Program-made: the position numbers and the translations under genes
Notes under the pieces: model-generated
Told to the model about the DNA's origin: nothing
The model's input: only the letters and a program-made list of their open reading frames with translations
The model's database searches: none
Assembly (NCBI GenBank): GCA_963676875.1
Contig: OY781436.1
Span: 3,782,001 to 3,846,000 of the forward strand
Direction of reading: 5' to 3'
DNA: 64,000 bases
Origin: UBA6244 sp963676875
GTDB lineage: Bacteria; Bacteroidota; Bacteroidia; Bacteroidales; F082
In this document: positions 1-10,800 of the stretch, piece after piece
How positions within the stretch are numbered: the stretch's first letter is position 1
Layout: each line of letters begins with the position of its first letter

Positions 1-110
1 CTTTGGAAAATGGTCCATAAAAGAAATGGTTAACCATAATTGCTTTAGTCACTTAAGTTCATTTAAGTCACTCTTAAAACTCCTTACAACTTTGCTCAAA
101 CAAGGGCGAT

Positions 111-146
111 AAAAATAAGAGGCCGCTCATATGAGCGGCCTCTTTT
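111..146 (-). terminator. Rho-independent terminator of the phosphate transporter gene
   Basis: A perfect 13-bp inverted repeat (arms AGAGGCCGCTCAT and ATGAGCGGCCTCT, 118-143) lies just beyond the stop codon of the minus-strand transporter. On the minus strand it is followed by a T-rich run. A short T run also follows on the plus strand, so it may work in both directions. Nothing else is visible in bases 1-110. Confidence 0.8.
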
Positions 147-154
147 CAGCTCTA

Positions 155-2386
155 CTATTTATTAAGTGTTACGAAGTCGCGTTGTGATTTGTAAAGATTA
201 AATCCCATCAAGGCCAAATGTTTGCTTTCGTTGAGGATGTTCAAAAACAGGATGCTGTTTTTAGTTCCTGAGGTTGCGCTTTTTATTCGGTTGATTTGAT
301 TTTTATTACATTTCTCAATCAAGTGTTGATATTGATAAAGGATACTTTGTATTTCTTCCTGTTTAGTAAAATCACGTGCTTCGATGCTGGAAATGATCAG
401 TGTTAAAAATTTAGTGAGAACAGTTTGTAGTTGTTTTAATTCGGCTATTTGTTCCGGATTGAAAGGTTTGTGGTTATTCTCGATATGCTCAATGGCCGGT
501 CGGTTGATGTAGGTGATGGCGTGTAGCATTTCGCGCATGTAGTCGAGTACCTGTACAAAGTAATAGGCCGTATCCGTGGAATCTTTTTTCAGCTTATCCA
601 CAATGACTGTAATGTGGTCTTTGAGGTATTTGGTTTTAGCCGTAGTGGCATCCAGATCGCGCTGAATTTTTCGGAGTAATTTGCGGTCTTCTTTCTCTAT
701 TCCCTCAACGATTCCAGTAGTTGCCTGTGAAATCTTTTTCAGGTTTTTAATGACAGTTTTTACCGTTTTTTCACCGATGTTTTCGTCATTCATTTCCTGA
801 ACCTCTTTGGTGTCGATTCCTGCGTTGGCTTCACTTTTCTTATGATAAGCATGCGATTTGTAGATCAGGTATAGCACCACGAGAACCATGGCGCCAATTC
901 CCCATATCTGACCATAAAAAAAGATGTACACCACAATAAATGCCAAGGTGAATGCACTGATGGCCGTTAGAAACCAGCCACCAATAACGGTAACTACACC
1001 TGAAATTCTATAAACTGCACTTTCACGGTCCCAGGCTTTATCCGAAAGTGAGGTTCCCATGGCGACCATGAATGTGACATAGGTGGTTGAAAGAGGTAGT
1101 TTTAGTGATGTGCCGAGAGCTATAAGCACACTGGCAACAGTTAGGTTTACCGAAGCTCTAATCATGTCGAATGCCGGAGGATCACGATCAACTATCTTTT
1201 CTTTGACGGGTTCAAACTGCCTTTCAATGAAGTTAATAAAGCTGTTGGGCAGAACCCTCCGGATAGTGTTGTTGGCACTCATGGAGGATCTAACCACTGC
1301 TTTAGAAAACCAATTGGGCTTAAAACGCTCATCGCCTTCTTCCTGACGGCTCAGGTCGAGGGAGGTTTTGACCACGCTTTTGGCTTTCTTGGAGGTAAAC
1401 AGTGTTATCACCATAACAATTCCCGCCCCGATGAGAAACATGATGGGCGTGTGTACTTTTCCGGCCAAACTTGTCATCAGAAAATCGTTGGCCATCCCAC
1501 CTTCGGCTCCGTTAAATATTTGCCATGAGCTATAACCTGCCAAGGGAACGCCGATAAAATTCACCAGGTCGTTTCCGGCGAAAGCCATGGCAAGTGAAAA
1601 GGTGCCAACCAACACAATTACCTTGAGGACATCAAATTTAAAAAGGATATAAAGCAATTGTAACAAGATGGTCCAACCCACAAAACTTCCGAGCATGATC
1701 ATGGAGGCGTTATGTTGGAAATAGTCCACGGTTTCTTCCGACATAAATGATGCTCCTTTGGCTCCTTTGATCAGGATAAAATAAGTAAGTGCCGTAAAAG
1801 CAATTCCACCCCAGATGGCGCCAAAATATTTCATCCGTTTTTTATAGTTGAACGAAAAAGCAATACGTATAAGGTATTGTATTACAGCCCCCACTGAGAA
1901 GGCAATGACCACCGAAACAAGTATTCCGGAAATAATGGCCAATGCTTTGGAAGAGTTGATAAACTGACTTAGGTTGTTGATGTCTTCACTACTGATAATT
2001 TTAATTGTGGCCATTCCAACCGAAGCGCCAAGTAATTCAAACACAATAGAAACAGTGGTTGAAGTAGGTAGGCCGATGGTATTGTATGCATCGAGTAAAA
2101 TCACATCGGTTACCATCACTGCGAGGAAAATAAGCATGATTTCCGAAAAATAAAACTCACCGGGATTAAAGATCCCCTTTCGCGCCACTTCCATCATGCC
2201 TGACGAAAAAGCACTACCCACTAAAACACCAAGACCGGCAATGAGCATGATGATTTTAAAGGGAGCTACTTTGGCACCTATGGCCGAATTTAAGAAATTT
2301 ACGGCATCGTTACTTACCCCAACAATTAAGTCTGATGCTGCCAGTACAAACAGCAGAACAACAATAACCAAATAAAATGTTTCCAT
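155..2386 (-). CDS. Inorganic phosphate transporter, PiT family, with C-terminal PhoU-like domain
   Basis: This 743-residue membrane protein probably imports inorganic phosphate using an ion gradient. Both PiT signature repeats are visible: SNDAVNFLNSAIG near residue 25 and AGNDLVNFIGVP near residue 268, each inside hydrophobic segments. Membrane helices fill roughly residues 1-510. The last 200 residues are soluble, charged and helical (LRKIQRDLDATTAKTKYLKD, then a long coiled region), resembling a PhoU-like domain fused to the permease. That arrangement is common in Bacteroidota and makes the protein longer than enterobacterial PitA (about 500 residues). The gene stands alone with its own terminator. 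The preferred ion (sodium or proton) cannot be read from the sequence. Confidence 0.92.
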   Translation of the reverse strand: METFYLVIVVLLFVLAASDLIVGVSNDAVNFLNSAIGAKVAPFKIIMLIAGLGVLVGSAFSSGMMEVARKGIFNPGEFYFSEIMLIFLAVMVTDVILLDAYNTIGLPTSTTVSIVFELLGASVGMATIKIISSEDINNLSQFINSSKALAIISGILVSVVIAFSVGAVIQYLIRIAFSFNYKKRMKYFGAIWGGIAFTALTYFILIKGAKGASFMSEETVDYFQHNASMIMLGSFVGWTILLQLLYILFKFDVLKVIVLVGTFSLAMAFAGNDLVNFIGVPLAGYSSWQIFNGAEGGMANDFLMTSLAGKVHTPIMFLIGAGIVMVITLFTSKKAKSVVKTSLDLSRQEEGDERFKPNWFSKAVVRSSMSANNTIRRVLPNSFINFIERQFEPVKEKIVDRDPPAFDMIRASVNLTVASVLIALGTSLKLPLSTTYVTFMVAMGTSLSDKAWDRESAVYRISGVVTVIGGWFLTAISAFTLAFIVVYIFFYGQIWGIGAMVLVVLYLIYKSHAYHKKSEANAGIDTKEVQEMNDENIGEKTVKTVIKNLKKISQATTGIVEGIEKEDRKLLRKIQRDLDATTAKTKYLKDHITVIVDKLKKDSTDTAYYFVQVLDYMREMLHAITYINRPAIEHIENNHKPFNPEQIAELKQLQTVLTKFLTLIISSIEARDFTKQEEIQSILYQYQHLIEKCNKNQINRIKSATSGTKNSILFLNILNESKHLALMGFNLYKSQRDFVTLNK

Positions 2387-2468
2387 AGTCGATCCTTTAC
2401 GAAATGTGATGCAAGAGTATTGAATTCAATTATGTCTTTGGGGCACTCAATGTTAAGAAATTGTTAAG

Positions 2469-4604
2469 TTACTTATATATAGGATGCATCCCCAAATTAT
2501 ACATAATAAAGCTATACATATCCGTAGCTTCATCAATTTGCTTTGAAGTAGGTTTGCCTGCCCCGTGTCCGGCTTTGGTTTCAATGCGAACGAGTATGGG
2601 ATTTTTGCCCTTGTCTTTGGCTTGCAGTGTGGCCATAAACTTGAAAGTGTGAGCAGGAACTACGCGGTCGTCGTGATCGGCAGTGATGGCCAGGGTAGCA
2701 GGATAATCAACCCCGGTTTTAATGTTGTGGAGTGGAGAATAGCTGTACAGATAGTTGAACATTTCTTCACTGTCGTCGCTGCGACCGTAGTCGGATGCCC
2801 ATGCCCAGCCAATGGTGAAATTGTGGTAGCGCAACATATCGAGTACGCCCACCATGGGAATGGCCACCTGAAACAGGTCTGGCTCTTGGGTCATGACCGC
2901 ACCAATAAGCAGACCACCGTTGGAGCCTCCGGCCATGGCCAGTTTTTCGGGGGAGGTGTATTTGTTTTTAATCAAATATTTGGCGGCATAGATAAAGTCG
3001 TCGAACACATTTTGTTTGTTCATAAGGGTACCTTGTTTATGCCATTCTTCTCCGTATTCACCGCCACCGCGCAGATTTACCATCACGTAAACACCGCCTT
3101 GTTCCAAAAAAGCAGCTCTGCTGATGCTGAAGCTGGGGGTCAGGCTGATGTTGAAACCACCATAGCCATATAAAAGGACCGGATTGTCGTTGTTCAGGTT
3201 CAAGTTTTTCTTGCTCACAATGAACATGGGAACCCTTGTGCCGTCTTTGCTGGAGAAAAACACCTGCTCGGTTTGATACAAGTTGGGGTCGAAATCAACT
3301 TCAGAAGTATGCATGAGTTTTGAGCTGCCGGTGGTTAAATCGTATTCGTAAACACTGGAGGGAAAGGTGAAGGAGGTGAATCCGTAAAATGCGGTTGTTT
3401 CGCCTTTTTCACCGTTGAAACCACTTAGTGTTCCTGGTGCGGGCAGTTCCATTTCGCGAACAAGTTCTCCGCTCAAGGTGTAAAAGTAAGCCTTGCTTTG
3501 GGCATCTTCGAGGTATTGGGTGAAAAGTTGGTCGCCAACCAATGCCGCACCTTGCAAAACTTGTTCTTTTTCAGGAATGATGGTTTCCCATTTTTTCTGA
3601 TCGGTGTTGTTGTATTGGGTGGTGATGAGTTTTTGCATGGGCGCCTCAAAGTTGGTCATGATCAGCAATTTGTCGCCGATATTGTCCACCACATTATAGT
3701 CGTAGTCGAAGCCTTCGGCAATTTTGGTGAATTGTGGTTTTTTCGTGCCTTCGAGCTTAGCGGCATACAAACTGTTTCCGCTGGTGCTTTCCGATTCGCT
3801 GATGAGCAAAAAAGTTTCGTCTTCGGTGGTATATCCGTAAAATGTTCTCAAAGGTTGATTCTTGTCTTCAAAGATGAGTTGATCGGCATCCTGATTTGTT
3901 CCTAGTACATGATAGAATACTTTGTGGAATCTGTTTTGTCCTTTAAGTTCCTCTCCCTCAGTAGGTTTTTCATATCCTGAATAGTAAAATCCATTTCCTT
4001 TCCAGGAAACACCCGAAAATTTCACCCATTGGATGTGGTCGTCGAGGATTTTCCGTGAGGCAATTTCCATCACAAAAATCTCGTTCCAGTCGGATCCAGC
4101 CCTGGCAATACTGTAAGCCAGGTATTTACCATCTTTGCTGATGCCCATGGATGCCAGTGCCACGGTGCCATCTTCCGAAAGTTTGTTGGGGTCGAGCAAC
4201 GTTTCCGCAGGTGCATCGATATTCGATTGAATATAGAGTACACTTTGGTTTTGAATACCGTCATTTTTAAAATAGAAATAATTGTCACCTTTTTTGAAGG
4301 GTACACCATATTTGGGGTAGTTCCAGATATCGGTCAGGCGTTTTCTCAGGTCTTCCCGAAAGGGAATGGTGGCAAGGTAGTCTTGAGTAATGGTGTTTTC
4401 GGCGGCAACCCATTCGGCAGTTTCAGCAGAATTATCGTCTTCGAGCCAGCGGTAGGGGTCGGCCACTTCATGACCAAAATATACATCCACGCTATCTACT
4501 TTTTTAGCTACCGGATATTTGATGTTGGTGTGCTGTTTTTCTTGCATACAAGCGGTTGTCAATATTAAACTAATCAGTACTAAGAGAATAAATTGATTTT
4601 TCAT
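2469..4604 (-). CDS. Prolyl oligopeptidase family serine peptidase, lipoprotein
   Basis: The protein is a 711-residue S9A-type peptidase that cleaves short peptides after proline. The N-terminus is a lipoprotein signal with lipobox cysteine at residue 19 (LTTAC), so the enzyme is probably membrane-anchored in the periplasm or at the outer membrane. The N-terminal beta-propeller region covers about residues 30-440. The catalytic domain carries the nucleophile Ser561 in GGSNGGLL, an aspartate in DHDDRVVP and the histidine in KAGHGAGKP. Length and motif order match prolyl endopeptidases. It follows the phosphate transporter gene on the same strand but is upstream of it in transcription, with 82 bases between them and no sign of shared function. 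Confidence 0.93.
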   Translation of the reverse strand: MKNQFILLVLISLILTTACMQEKQHTNIKYPVAKKVDSVDVYFGHEVADPYRWLEDDNSAETAEWVAAENTITQDYLATIPFREDLRKRLTDIWNYPKYGVPFKKGDNYFYFKNDGIQNQSVLYIQSNIDAPAETLLDPNKLSEDGTVALASMGISKDGKYLAYSIARAGSDWNEIFVMEIASRKILDDHIQWVKFSGVSWKGNGFYYSGYEKPTEGEELKGQNRFHKVFYHVLGTNQDADQLIFEDKNQPLRTFYGYTTEDETFLLISESESTSGNSLYAAKLEGTKKPQFTKIAEGFDYDYNVVDNIGDKLLIMTNFEAPMQKLITTQYNNTDQKKWETIIPEKEQVLQGAALVGDQLFTQYLEDAQSKAYFYTLSGELVREMELPAPGTLSGFNGEKGETTAFYGFTSFTFPSSVYEYDLTTGSSKLMHTSEVDFDPNLYQTEQVFFSSKDGTRVPMFIVSKKNLNLNNDNPVLLYGYGGFNISLTPSFSISRAAFLEQGGVYVMVNLRGGGEYGEEWHKQGTLMNKQNVFDDFIYAAKYLIKNKYTSPEKLAMAGGSNGGLLIGAVMTQEPDLFQVAIPMVGVLDMLRYHNFTIGWAWASDYGRSDDSEEMFNYLYSYSPLHNIKTGVDYPATLAITADHDDRVVPAHTFKFMATLQAKDKGKNPILVRIETKAGHGAGKPTSKQIDEATDMYSFIMYNLGMHPIYK

Positions 4605-4831
4605 GGTAAGTTGTTTTTTTTAAGACATGGGGCAAAATCTTTTTCATTTTCAATTATTGGGCAGTAAAGGTAAAAATGTTTGTTTAAAAATCCATCCTTC
4701 AGGCAATAAAACCTGAAATTTGGTTGATGCAGAATTGGTTTGGTGGATTTTTGTGAATGTTTTCACAATAAACCCGTTCATGTTCTGAATCAATTCCGTA
4801 ATTTTGCAGCCTTAAAATTAACCACATTGTC

Positions 4832-5920
4832 ATGAAAAAAACAGCTTTGAATGCCATGCACCGTGAGATGGGTGCCAAAATGGTAGAATTCGTAGGATTC
4901 GACATGCCCGTTCAGTTTGAGGGAATCAATATTGAGCATGAAACCGTTAGAGAGAAATTGGGTGTATTTGATGTTTCGCATATGGGCGAATTTTGGGTGG
5001 AAGGACCTAAGGCGTTCGAGTTGGTTCAGAAAGTAACCACCAATGATGTGGCGGCCTTGTTTGACGGAAAAGTGCAATACAGCTGTTTTCCCAACGGAAA
5101 AGGTGGCATTGTTGATGATTTGCTGGTGTATCGTTTTCATGCCGAAAAATACTTGTTGGTGGTGAATGCCTCCAATATCGACAAGGATTTTGCTCACGTG
5201 AGCGCACAAAACACCATGGGAGCCCAACTGACCAATGTAAGCGATGAGTATTCGCAATTGGCGGTTCAGGGTCCGCTGGCTTTAAAGGCCATGCAGGCAC
5301 TTACCGAAATCCCGGTGGAAGACATGGAATACTATACATTTAAGGTGTTGGAATTTGCGGGAGTGAAGGATGTGATTTTTTCTACCACAGGCTACACAGG
5401 TTCAGGTGGTTGCGAAATTTATATGAAAAACGAGGATGCCGTCAAGATATACAAGGAGGTGTTGAAAGCCGGTGAAGCCTTTGGAATTAAGCCCATTGGA
5501 CTGGGTGCCAGAGATACACTGCGTTTAGAGTCGGGTTTTAACCTGTATGGCAATGATATTGACGACACTACTTCACCCATTGCGGCCGGATTGGGTTGGA
5601 TAACCAAATTTGTTGACGGTAATGATTTTATCGACAGACCCCTCTTTGAGTCGCAAAAGGATAACGGCGTAGAGTTTCGCCTAAAGGGTTTTGTCATGGA
5701 AGACCGCGCCATTCCGCGTCATCATTACGATGTGGTGGATGCTGAGGGCAATAAAATCGGACATGTTACCTCGGGAACCATGTCCCCCATGTTGAAAAAG
5801 GGTATTGGTATGGCTTACGTTACCAAACCTTACTGGAAGGATGGCTCGGAGATTTATATCATGATTCGTAACAAGCCAACCAAGGCCATTGTTACCCGCC
5901 CACCTTTTTATAAGGGATAG
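4832..5920 (+). CDS. gcvT: Aminomethyltransferase, T-protein of the glycine cleavage system
   Basis: GcvT moves the methylene group from the aminomethyl-lipoyl H-protein to tetrahydrofolate and releases ammonia. The 362-residue length and conserved stretches (FDVSHMGEFWVEGP, GYTGSGGCEIY, GARDTLRLESG, GHVTSGTMSP) fit the family throughout. A TAATTTTG -7 element lies at 4799-4806, with TTC, one base off TTG, 19 bases upstream. The start codon is 25 bases downstream of that element. The partner gene gcvP is in the same window at 30.3-33.1 kb but on the other strand; gcvH is not in the window. In this organism the cleavage genes are therefore scattered. No glycine riboswitch was seen upstream. 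Confidence 0.96.
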   Translation: MKKTALNAMHREMGAKMVEFVGFDMPVQFEGINIEHETVREKLGVFDVSHMGEFWVEGPKAFELVQKVTTNDVAALFDGKVQYSCFPNGKGGIVDDLLVYRFHAEKYLLVVNASNIDKDFAHVSAQNTMGAQLTNVSDEYSQLAVQGPLALKAMQALTEIPVEDMEYYTFKVLEFAGVKDVIFSTTGYTGSGGCEIYMKNEDAVKIYKEVLKAGEAFGIKPIGLGARDTLRLESGFNLYGNDIDDTTSPIAAGLGWITKFVDGNDFIDRPLFESQKDNGVEFRLKGFVMEDRAIPRHHYDVVDAEGNKIGHVTSGTMSPMLKKGIGMAYVTKPYWKDGSEIYIMIRNKPTKAIVTRPPFYKG

Positions 5921-5938
5921 GATATTTTTTTTTTTTGG

Positions 5939-5967
5939 AAGCCGGCTCTTGAGGGGGTCGGCTTTTT
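5939..5967 (+). terminator. Rho-independent terminator after gcvT
   Basis: AAGCCG and CGGCTT arms flank a G-rich loop and are followed by a T run, 19 bases after the gcvT stop codon. The stem is short but GC-rich. Confidence 0.7.
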
Positions 5968-5987
5968 GTTTGGTTTCCGGTGCTTTG

Positions 5988-6079
5988 CTTCAAGCGGAGA
6001 GAGTCTTACTTCAAGCGTGGACGCTTGAAGCGGAATTCAGTGGGATCCATCTGCCTGCTTCAAGCGTCCACGCTTGAAG
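5988..6079. repeat. Pair of 22-bp palindromes (REP-like element)
   Basis: Two 22-bp palindromes, 6009-6030 and 6058-6079, share the arms CTTCAAGCGT and ACGCTTGAAG. They differ only in the two central bases (GG in one, CC in the other), so each is the reverse complement of the other. A partial copy (CTTCAAGCGG) starts at 5988, and CGCTTGAAGCGG extends the first palindrome. They fill the space between convergent gcvT and the kinase gene at 6246. The remaining bases to 6245 hold nothing recognisable. Confidence 0.75.
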
Positions 6080-6245
6080 TTATTCCAATTGTTAACCATC
6101 TCCGTTTTGTAAACGAAAAAAACATACGAACAATGAAAGTTGTTTGTTTACAGTGTTTTTCGGATGAATTTTTGAAAAAGTATATTCGCTGTTTATTGTT
6201 TTTGGGGTTAGATTGCCGGAAATTTTTCTAGTTTCACCTTTGCTC

Positions 6246-7811
6246 TTACGATTTATACGGGATCGTAAAATAAAATGTCGAGCCTTTATTTTCTTCAGAT
6301 TCCAGCCAGATTTTTCCACCAAGCATTTCCACATAGGCTTTTGAAATGGCCAAACCCAATCCCGAACCCTCGAGGGCGCGTCGGTCTTCGATGTCGGCTT
6401 GCTCAAAGCGATTGAAAATGGCTTGTTGTCGTGATTGGGGAATACCGATTCCGGTGTCCTTTATTTCAAACTCAAGCCATTGGTCTTTTTTCTGGCATCC
6501 TATTTTGATGAACCCCCGGTCGCTGTATTTTATGGCGTTGATAATGAGGTTGGTGAGTATGGAGTTAAGTTTTACCTGATCAGCGATGATATGGGAGCGT
6601 GTGCCTGGTAGTAATTGCTTTATAATCAGTTCAATTCCTTTTTTATTGGCTTCAGGCTCAAATATTTCCACGAGCGTGGTTATTTCATCGTTCACATTAA
6701 GGGGAGCCGTTACCACTTCCACTTGACCTGTTTCGATGCGTGAGATATCGATGAGGTCGTTCACGGTTTTGAGCATGCGTCGACCACTTTTTTTTATGAC
6801 CTCCACATACTTTTTTTGTTTTTCGATGCTGATGGTGGAGGATGACAACAGGTTGGCAAAACCCAGAATGCTGTTCATGGGTGTGCGTATTTCATGACCC
6901 ATGTTGGCGAGAAATGCAGATTTCAACCGATCGCTTTCTTCTGCTTTTTCTTTGGCTATGATTAATTCTTCTTCTGCTTTTTTTCGTTGGGTAATATCTC
7001 TGAAAAGTGCTTGCATCCTTCCATCGTCGAGGATTTTGGTGCTCATTTCCACGGGGATCACCTTTCCTGTTTTGTCAACAATGCTCCTCTCCTTGATAAC
7101 CCGCTGGCCTTTTTTTACCAAATTGTATTCCAATGGCTTGGCTATCAGTTCGTCGGCTGCAAAAAGCGATTGGATGTTGGTTCCCACCAACTCGTGCTCG
7201 GCGTACCCCGTAAGTTTGCACATGCTTTTGTTGGCTTCAATTATTTCACCATTGCTGATACCTACGAGTATGCCATCGGCTGCCTGATCGAACAGGGCTT
7301 TGAACCGCAGCCTGCTTTCCTGGGTTTCCACTTCCAACTTCTTGCGCTCGGTGATGTCGAGCAATGAGGCAATGCTTTGATTGGTGTTGGGAATCATGTC
7401 GATTACCAGCAGCATGTTTCTTACTTCTTTATTCTTTTTCAAAAACCTAAATTCGTAGCTTCGCAGGGCTACGTCCCGCGACAACCGGCGCAAACGGTGT
7501 TGTGTCAACATGCGGTCGAGGTCTTCCTCCACCACAAATTCGGTCCATGATTTTTTACCCACGAGCTCCTCGATGGTATATCCACTTATTTGCGCGAACC
7601 GTGCGTTGGCATTGGCTATGGTGGCATCTTCTTCAATTATGCAACTGGCAGTGCCTGTGTTTTCGAAGATGGTTCTGAACTTTTCCTCACTTTTTCGTAA
7701 CTCCTTTTCCGTGTTTTGGTAGGCCAACTCTATTTTTTCCAGTGCTGCAACGCGGGCTTTGAGTCGCAGGTTTTCTGCCATCAAGTTTTCTGGGGTTGGA
7801 GCCTTCATCAA
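6246..7811 (-). CDS. PAS-domain sensor histidine kinase
   Basis: This 521-residue kinase has no clear membrane segment or signal peptide, so it is probably cytoplasmic. Order: a short N-terminal coiled coil (about 10-45), two PAS domains (about 45-160 and 165-280), a HisKA domain with the phospho-acceptor in GHEIRTPMNSILGF (about 305-370), and a HATPase domain with DTGIGIP and GSGLGLAI motifs ending at the C-terminus. It has no receiver domain. Its ATG overlaps the stop codon of the hybrid kinase upstream by four bases, so the two are co-transcribed and probably translationally coupled. The signal is unknown. The receiver of the upstream hybrid kinase is the obvious candidate partner. Confidence 0.93.
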   Translation of the reverse strand: MMKAPTPENLMAENLRLKARVAALEKIELAYQNTEKELRKSEEKFRTIFENTGTASCIIEEDATIANANARFAQISGYTIEELVGKKSWTEFVVEEDLDRMLTQHRLRRLSRDVALRSYEFRFLKKNKEVRNMLLVIDMIPNTNQSIASLLDITERKKLEVETQESRLRFKALFDQAADGILVGISNGEIIEANKSMCKLTGYAEHELVGTNIQSLFAADELIAKPLEYNLVKKGQRVIKERSIVDKTGKVIPVEMSTKILDDGRMQALFRDITQRKKAEEELIIAKEKAEESDRLKSAFLANMGHEIRTPMNSILGFANLLSSSTISIEKQKKYVEVIKKSGRRMLKTVNDLIDISRIETGQVEVVTAPLNVNDEITTLVEIFEPEANKKGIELIIKQLLPGTRSHIIADQVKLNSILTNLIINAIKYSDRGFIKIGCQKKDQWLEFEIKDTGIGIPQSRQQAIFNRFEQADIEDRRALEGSGLGLAISKAYVEMLGGKIWLESEENKGSTFYFTIPYKS

Positions 7812-10800
7812 GATTTTAAATTAAATATGGAATGTATTATGGCCAAGAGTTCAGCTTTGTCGATGGGTTTGGTAATATAATTTGTACATCCTGCGTTTAA
7901 GGCTTTTTCGCGGTCGCCGGTTAGGGCATAGGCCGTTTGGGCAATGATTGGGATGGTGGTGTTAAATGTCCTAATCTCCTGAGTAGCTTCGTAACCGTTC
8001 ATTTCAGGCATTTTTATGTCCATCATGATCAAATGGGTTTCGGGATGCGTTTTGCAATATTCAACTGCCGCTGTTCCTGTACGCACTTGGACAATGGAGG
8101 TGGCAAATTCTTCCAACAGAATTTTCAGGTGCATATAGCTTACTTCGTCGTCTTCTGCCACAAGAATATTAAGTTTTTTTATGGGTTGCGACCCGGGACT
8201 GACCGAAGGAGAGACGTAAGGTTCCTTTTTTTCTGTTTCGGCAGTTTCGTAAGGAAGGGTAAAATAAAAGTGAGAACCCTGATTTTCAACAGAATTAAGC
8301 CATATTTTTCCTCCCAACATTTCCACGTAAGCTTTGGTGATGGCCAGGCCCAATCCTGCTCCTTCAAAAACTTTGGTGTCGTGGATGTCGGCTTGTACAA
8401 AGCGTTCGAAGACAGCTTTTTGTCTGTTCAATGGTATACCGATTCCTGTATCACTTACAAAGAATTGCAGGGCATCGTTGACAAGTGTGTATCCAACGGA
8501 AATGCTTCCCGAATGGGTATATTTGATGGCGTTTTTTATGAGGTTGCTAAGGATGGAATTGAATTTGTTCAGGTCGGTTTGTATAAAAATGGGGTAGGGC
8601 GTTGATTTTTTGGCCAACAAAAGGCGCAGACCTTTTTTCTGTGCTTCTTCCTTGAAAAACGTGTGCAGGGTGTCCAATTCAGCATCCACGTTCACCCTGA
8701 CCCTTGATATGTCCACTTGTCCCGTTTCAATTCGGGATATGTCGATAAGGTCGTTAACGGTATCCAACATGCGCTGGCCGCTTTTTTGGATGATTTCGAT
8801 ATAATGTTGTTGGGTTTCACCTTCCAGGTCTGGCTCTTTAAGTAAACTGGTGAAGCCTAAAATTCCATTCATGGGGGTTCTGATTTCGTGGCTCATATTG
8901 GCCAGAAAGGCAGATTTGAGTTGATCGCTTTCTTCGGCTCGCAATTTGGCTTCAATCAGTTCTTTTTCCACTTTTTTCATGGCACTGATATCTACATGGG
9001 TACCCACCATCCGGATGGCTGTGCCCTGCTCATCAAAAACCGCCTCAGCCCTGGACAGTATGTCCACCCAATGTCCATCTTTATGAAGCATCCTGAATTC
9101 CATTTCAAAACGATCGATCTCGCGGTTTACCACCCTTCGTTGCATTTCCCATGACCGTTTTAAGTCGTCGGGATGGGTGTTTGTTTCCCAAATGGCAAAA
9201 TCGTTGGGAACTTCATCGTAGGCATAGCCCAACATGCTTTTCCACCCGGGAGAGTAATATATTTCGTTGGTAATCAGGTTCCAGTCGAATATGCCATCCT
9301 TGGATGCCTGCATGGCCAAATTGAATCGTTCCTGACTTTCGCGCAGTTCGGATTGTGTCTTTTTGATGTCTGTGATGTCTATCCCTGAACTCAACAGGTA
9401 TTCTATTTCGCCGGCGGGTGTGTGCAGATATGAATTGTGCCAGGCGATGGTCTTCAAAGTTCCGGATTTGCTAACTATTTCGTTTTCATAATATTTGAAT
9501 TCCTTGTGATTGCCGTTCACCAAGTGCTTGAACGTTTCTTTTACCCTATCTGTCAGCTGAGCAGGAATGCAAGTTTTAAACCAATTTTGTCCAATTAATT
9601 CGTCGCTTTGGTATTCAAGAATTTCCAGCGCTTTTTTGTTTAGAAGGACAATGCTACCTCGGGTGTCGAGCGACACAAACATGTTACCCGCCATGTCCAG
9701 ATATCTTTCAGCTTTTTCTTTGGCATTAAAGATTTCTGCCTGGGCTTTTTTTTGTTCGGTTAAATCCATGTTGGAACCTGCCAACCGTTGGATATTTCCT
9801 TGTTCATCCCTTAAAATGATGCCTCTCGAAAAAACCGGAACATAGTGACCGTCCTTGTGTTTCATCCTAAACTCGATTTCATAGGATTCCATGTCCGAAT
9901 TGGCGGCGCTTGCCAACTGTTCGTCAATCCTTGGTTTGTCCTCGGGATGGGTGAGTTGATACCACAATTGGTCGTCGGCAGGGAGTTCGTTGGGTTGATA
10001 TCCTATTTGTTTCCACCATTGGGGCGAATAGTAAATTTGTTTTTCGGCCATATCCCAATCCCAGGGCGCTTCGTTGGTACCTTTGATGATTAGGGCCATA
10101 CGTTCTTCACTTTTTCTTAATGCTTCTTCGGTTTCTTTTATTTTGGTAACATCGTGGGAGATAATCTGCACGCCAATCACCTCACCCGAGGCATTGTGTA
10201 TTTTACTGTAAATGGAATTAAACCAGGTTGTTTTGTCCTTGATGGTAAATGGATCGATATATTCGGTAAGTTCATTGGTTTTGCATGCTTCATGGATTCT
10301 GTTGAGATAAATTTGGCCATATTCTTCTCCAAACATCTCGGTCAGGGATTTGTTTTCAAAGTCTGAGGGAATCCCTCCCAAATTTTGAGCGGCTCGCTTG
10401 TTGAACAATATCACCCGTCCGTCCAGGTCGTAATACCCAACACCGGCACCAATATTTTCCAGTAGGGTACGGTACTGTTCTTCTTTCTCAGCAAGTTCCA
10501 ATTGTGCATATTTACGATAGCTGATGTCCTGAACAAAACCAATTGCCGAGATGGGATGATTTTGTGCATCGAATTGAATGTTAGCTTTTTCACGAACCCA
10601 TTTCACTTCGTTATTTACCAGGATACGATGTTCAATGTCGTAAGGTTTCCCGTGGAGTGCCTCGTTCCATTTGGTAATCACGATATCTCGCTCTTCGGGG
10701 TGAATATAACTTATAAACTTTTCAAGGTTCATAGGTGAGCCGGGCTGAATTCCAAAGATATGGTAAGTCATATCAGTCCAGGTAAGCTCGTTATTTTCCA

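Noticed and set aside
4605..4831. Glycine riboswitch upstream of gcvT
   Set aside because: No conserved aptamer core or paired stems were found; only a -7 promoter element is visible.
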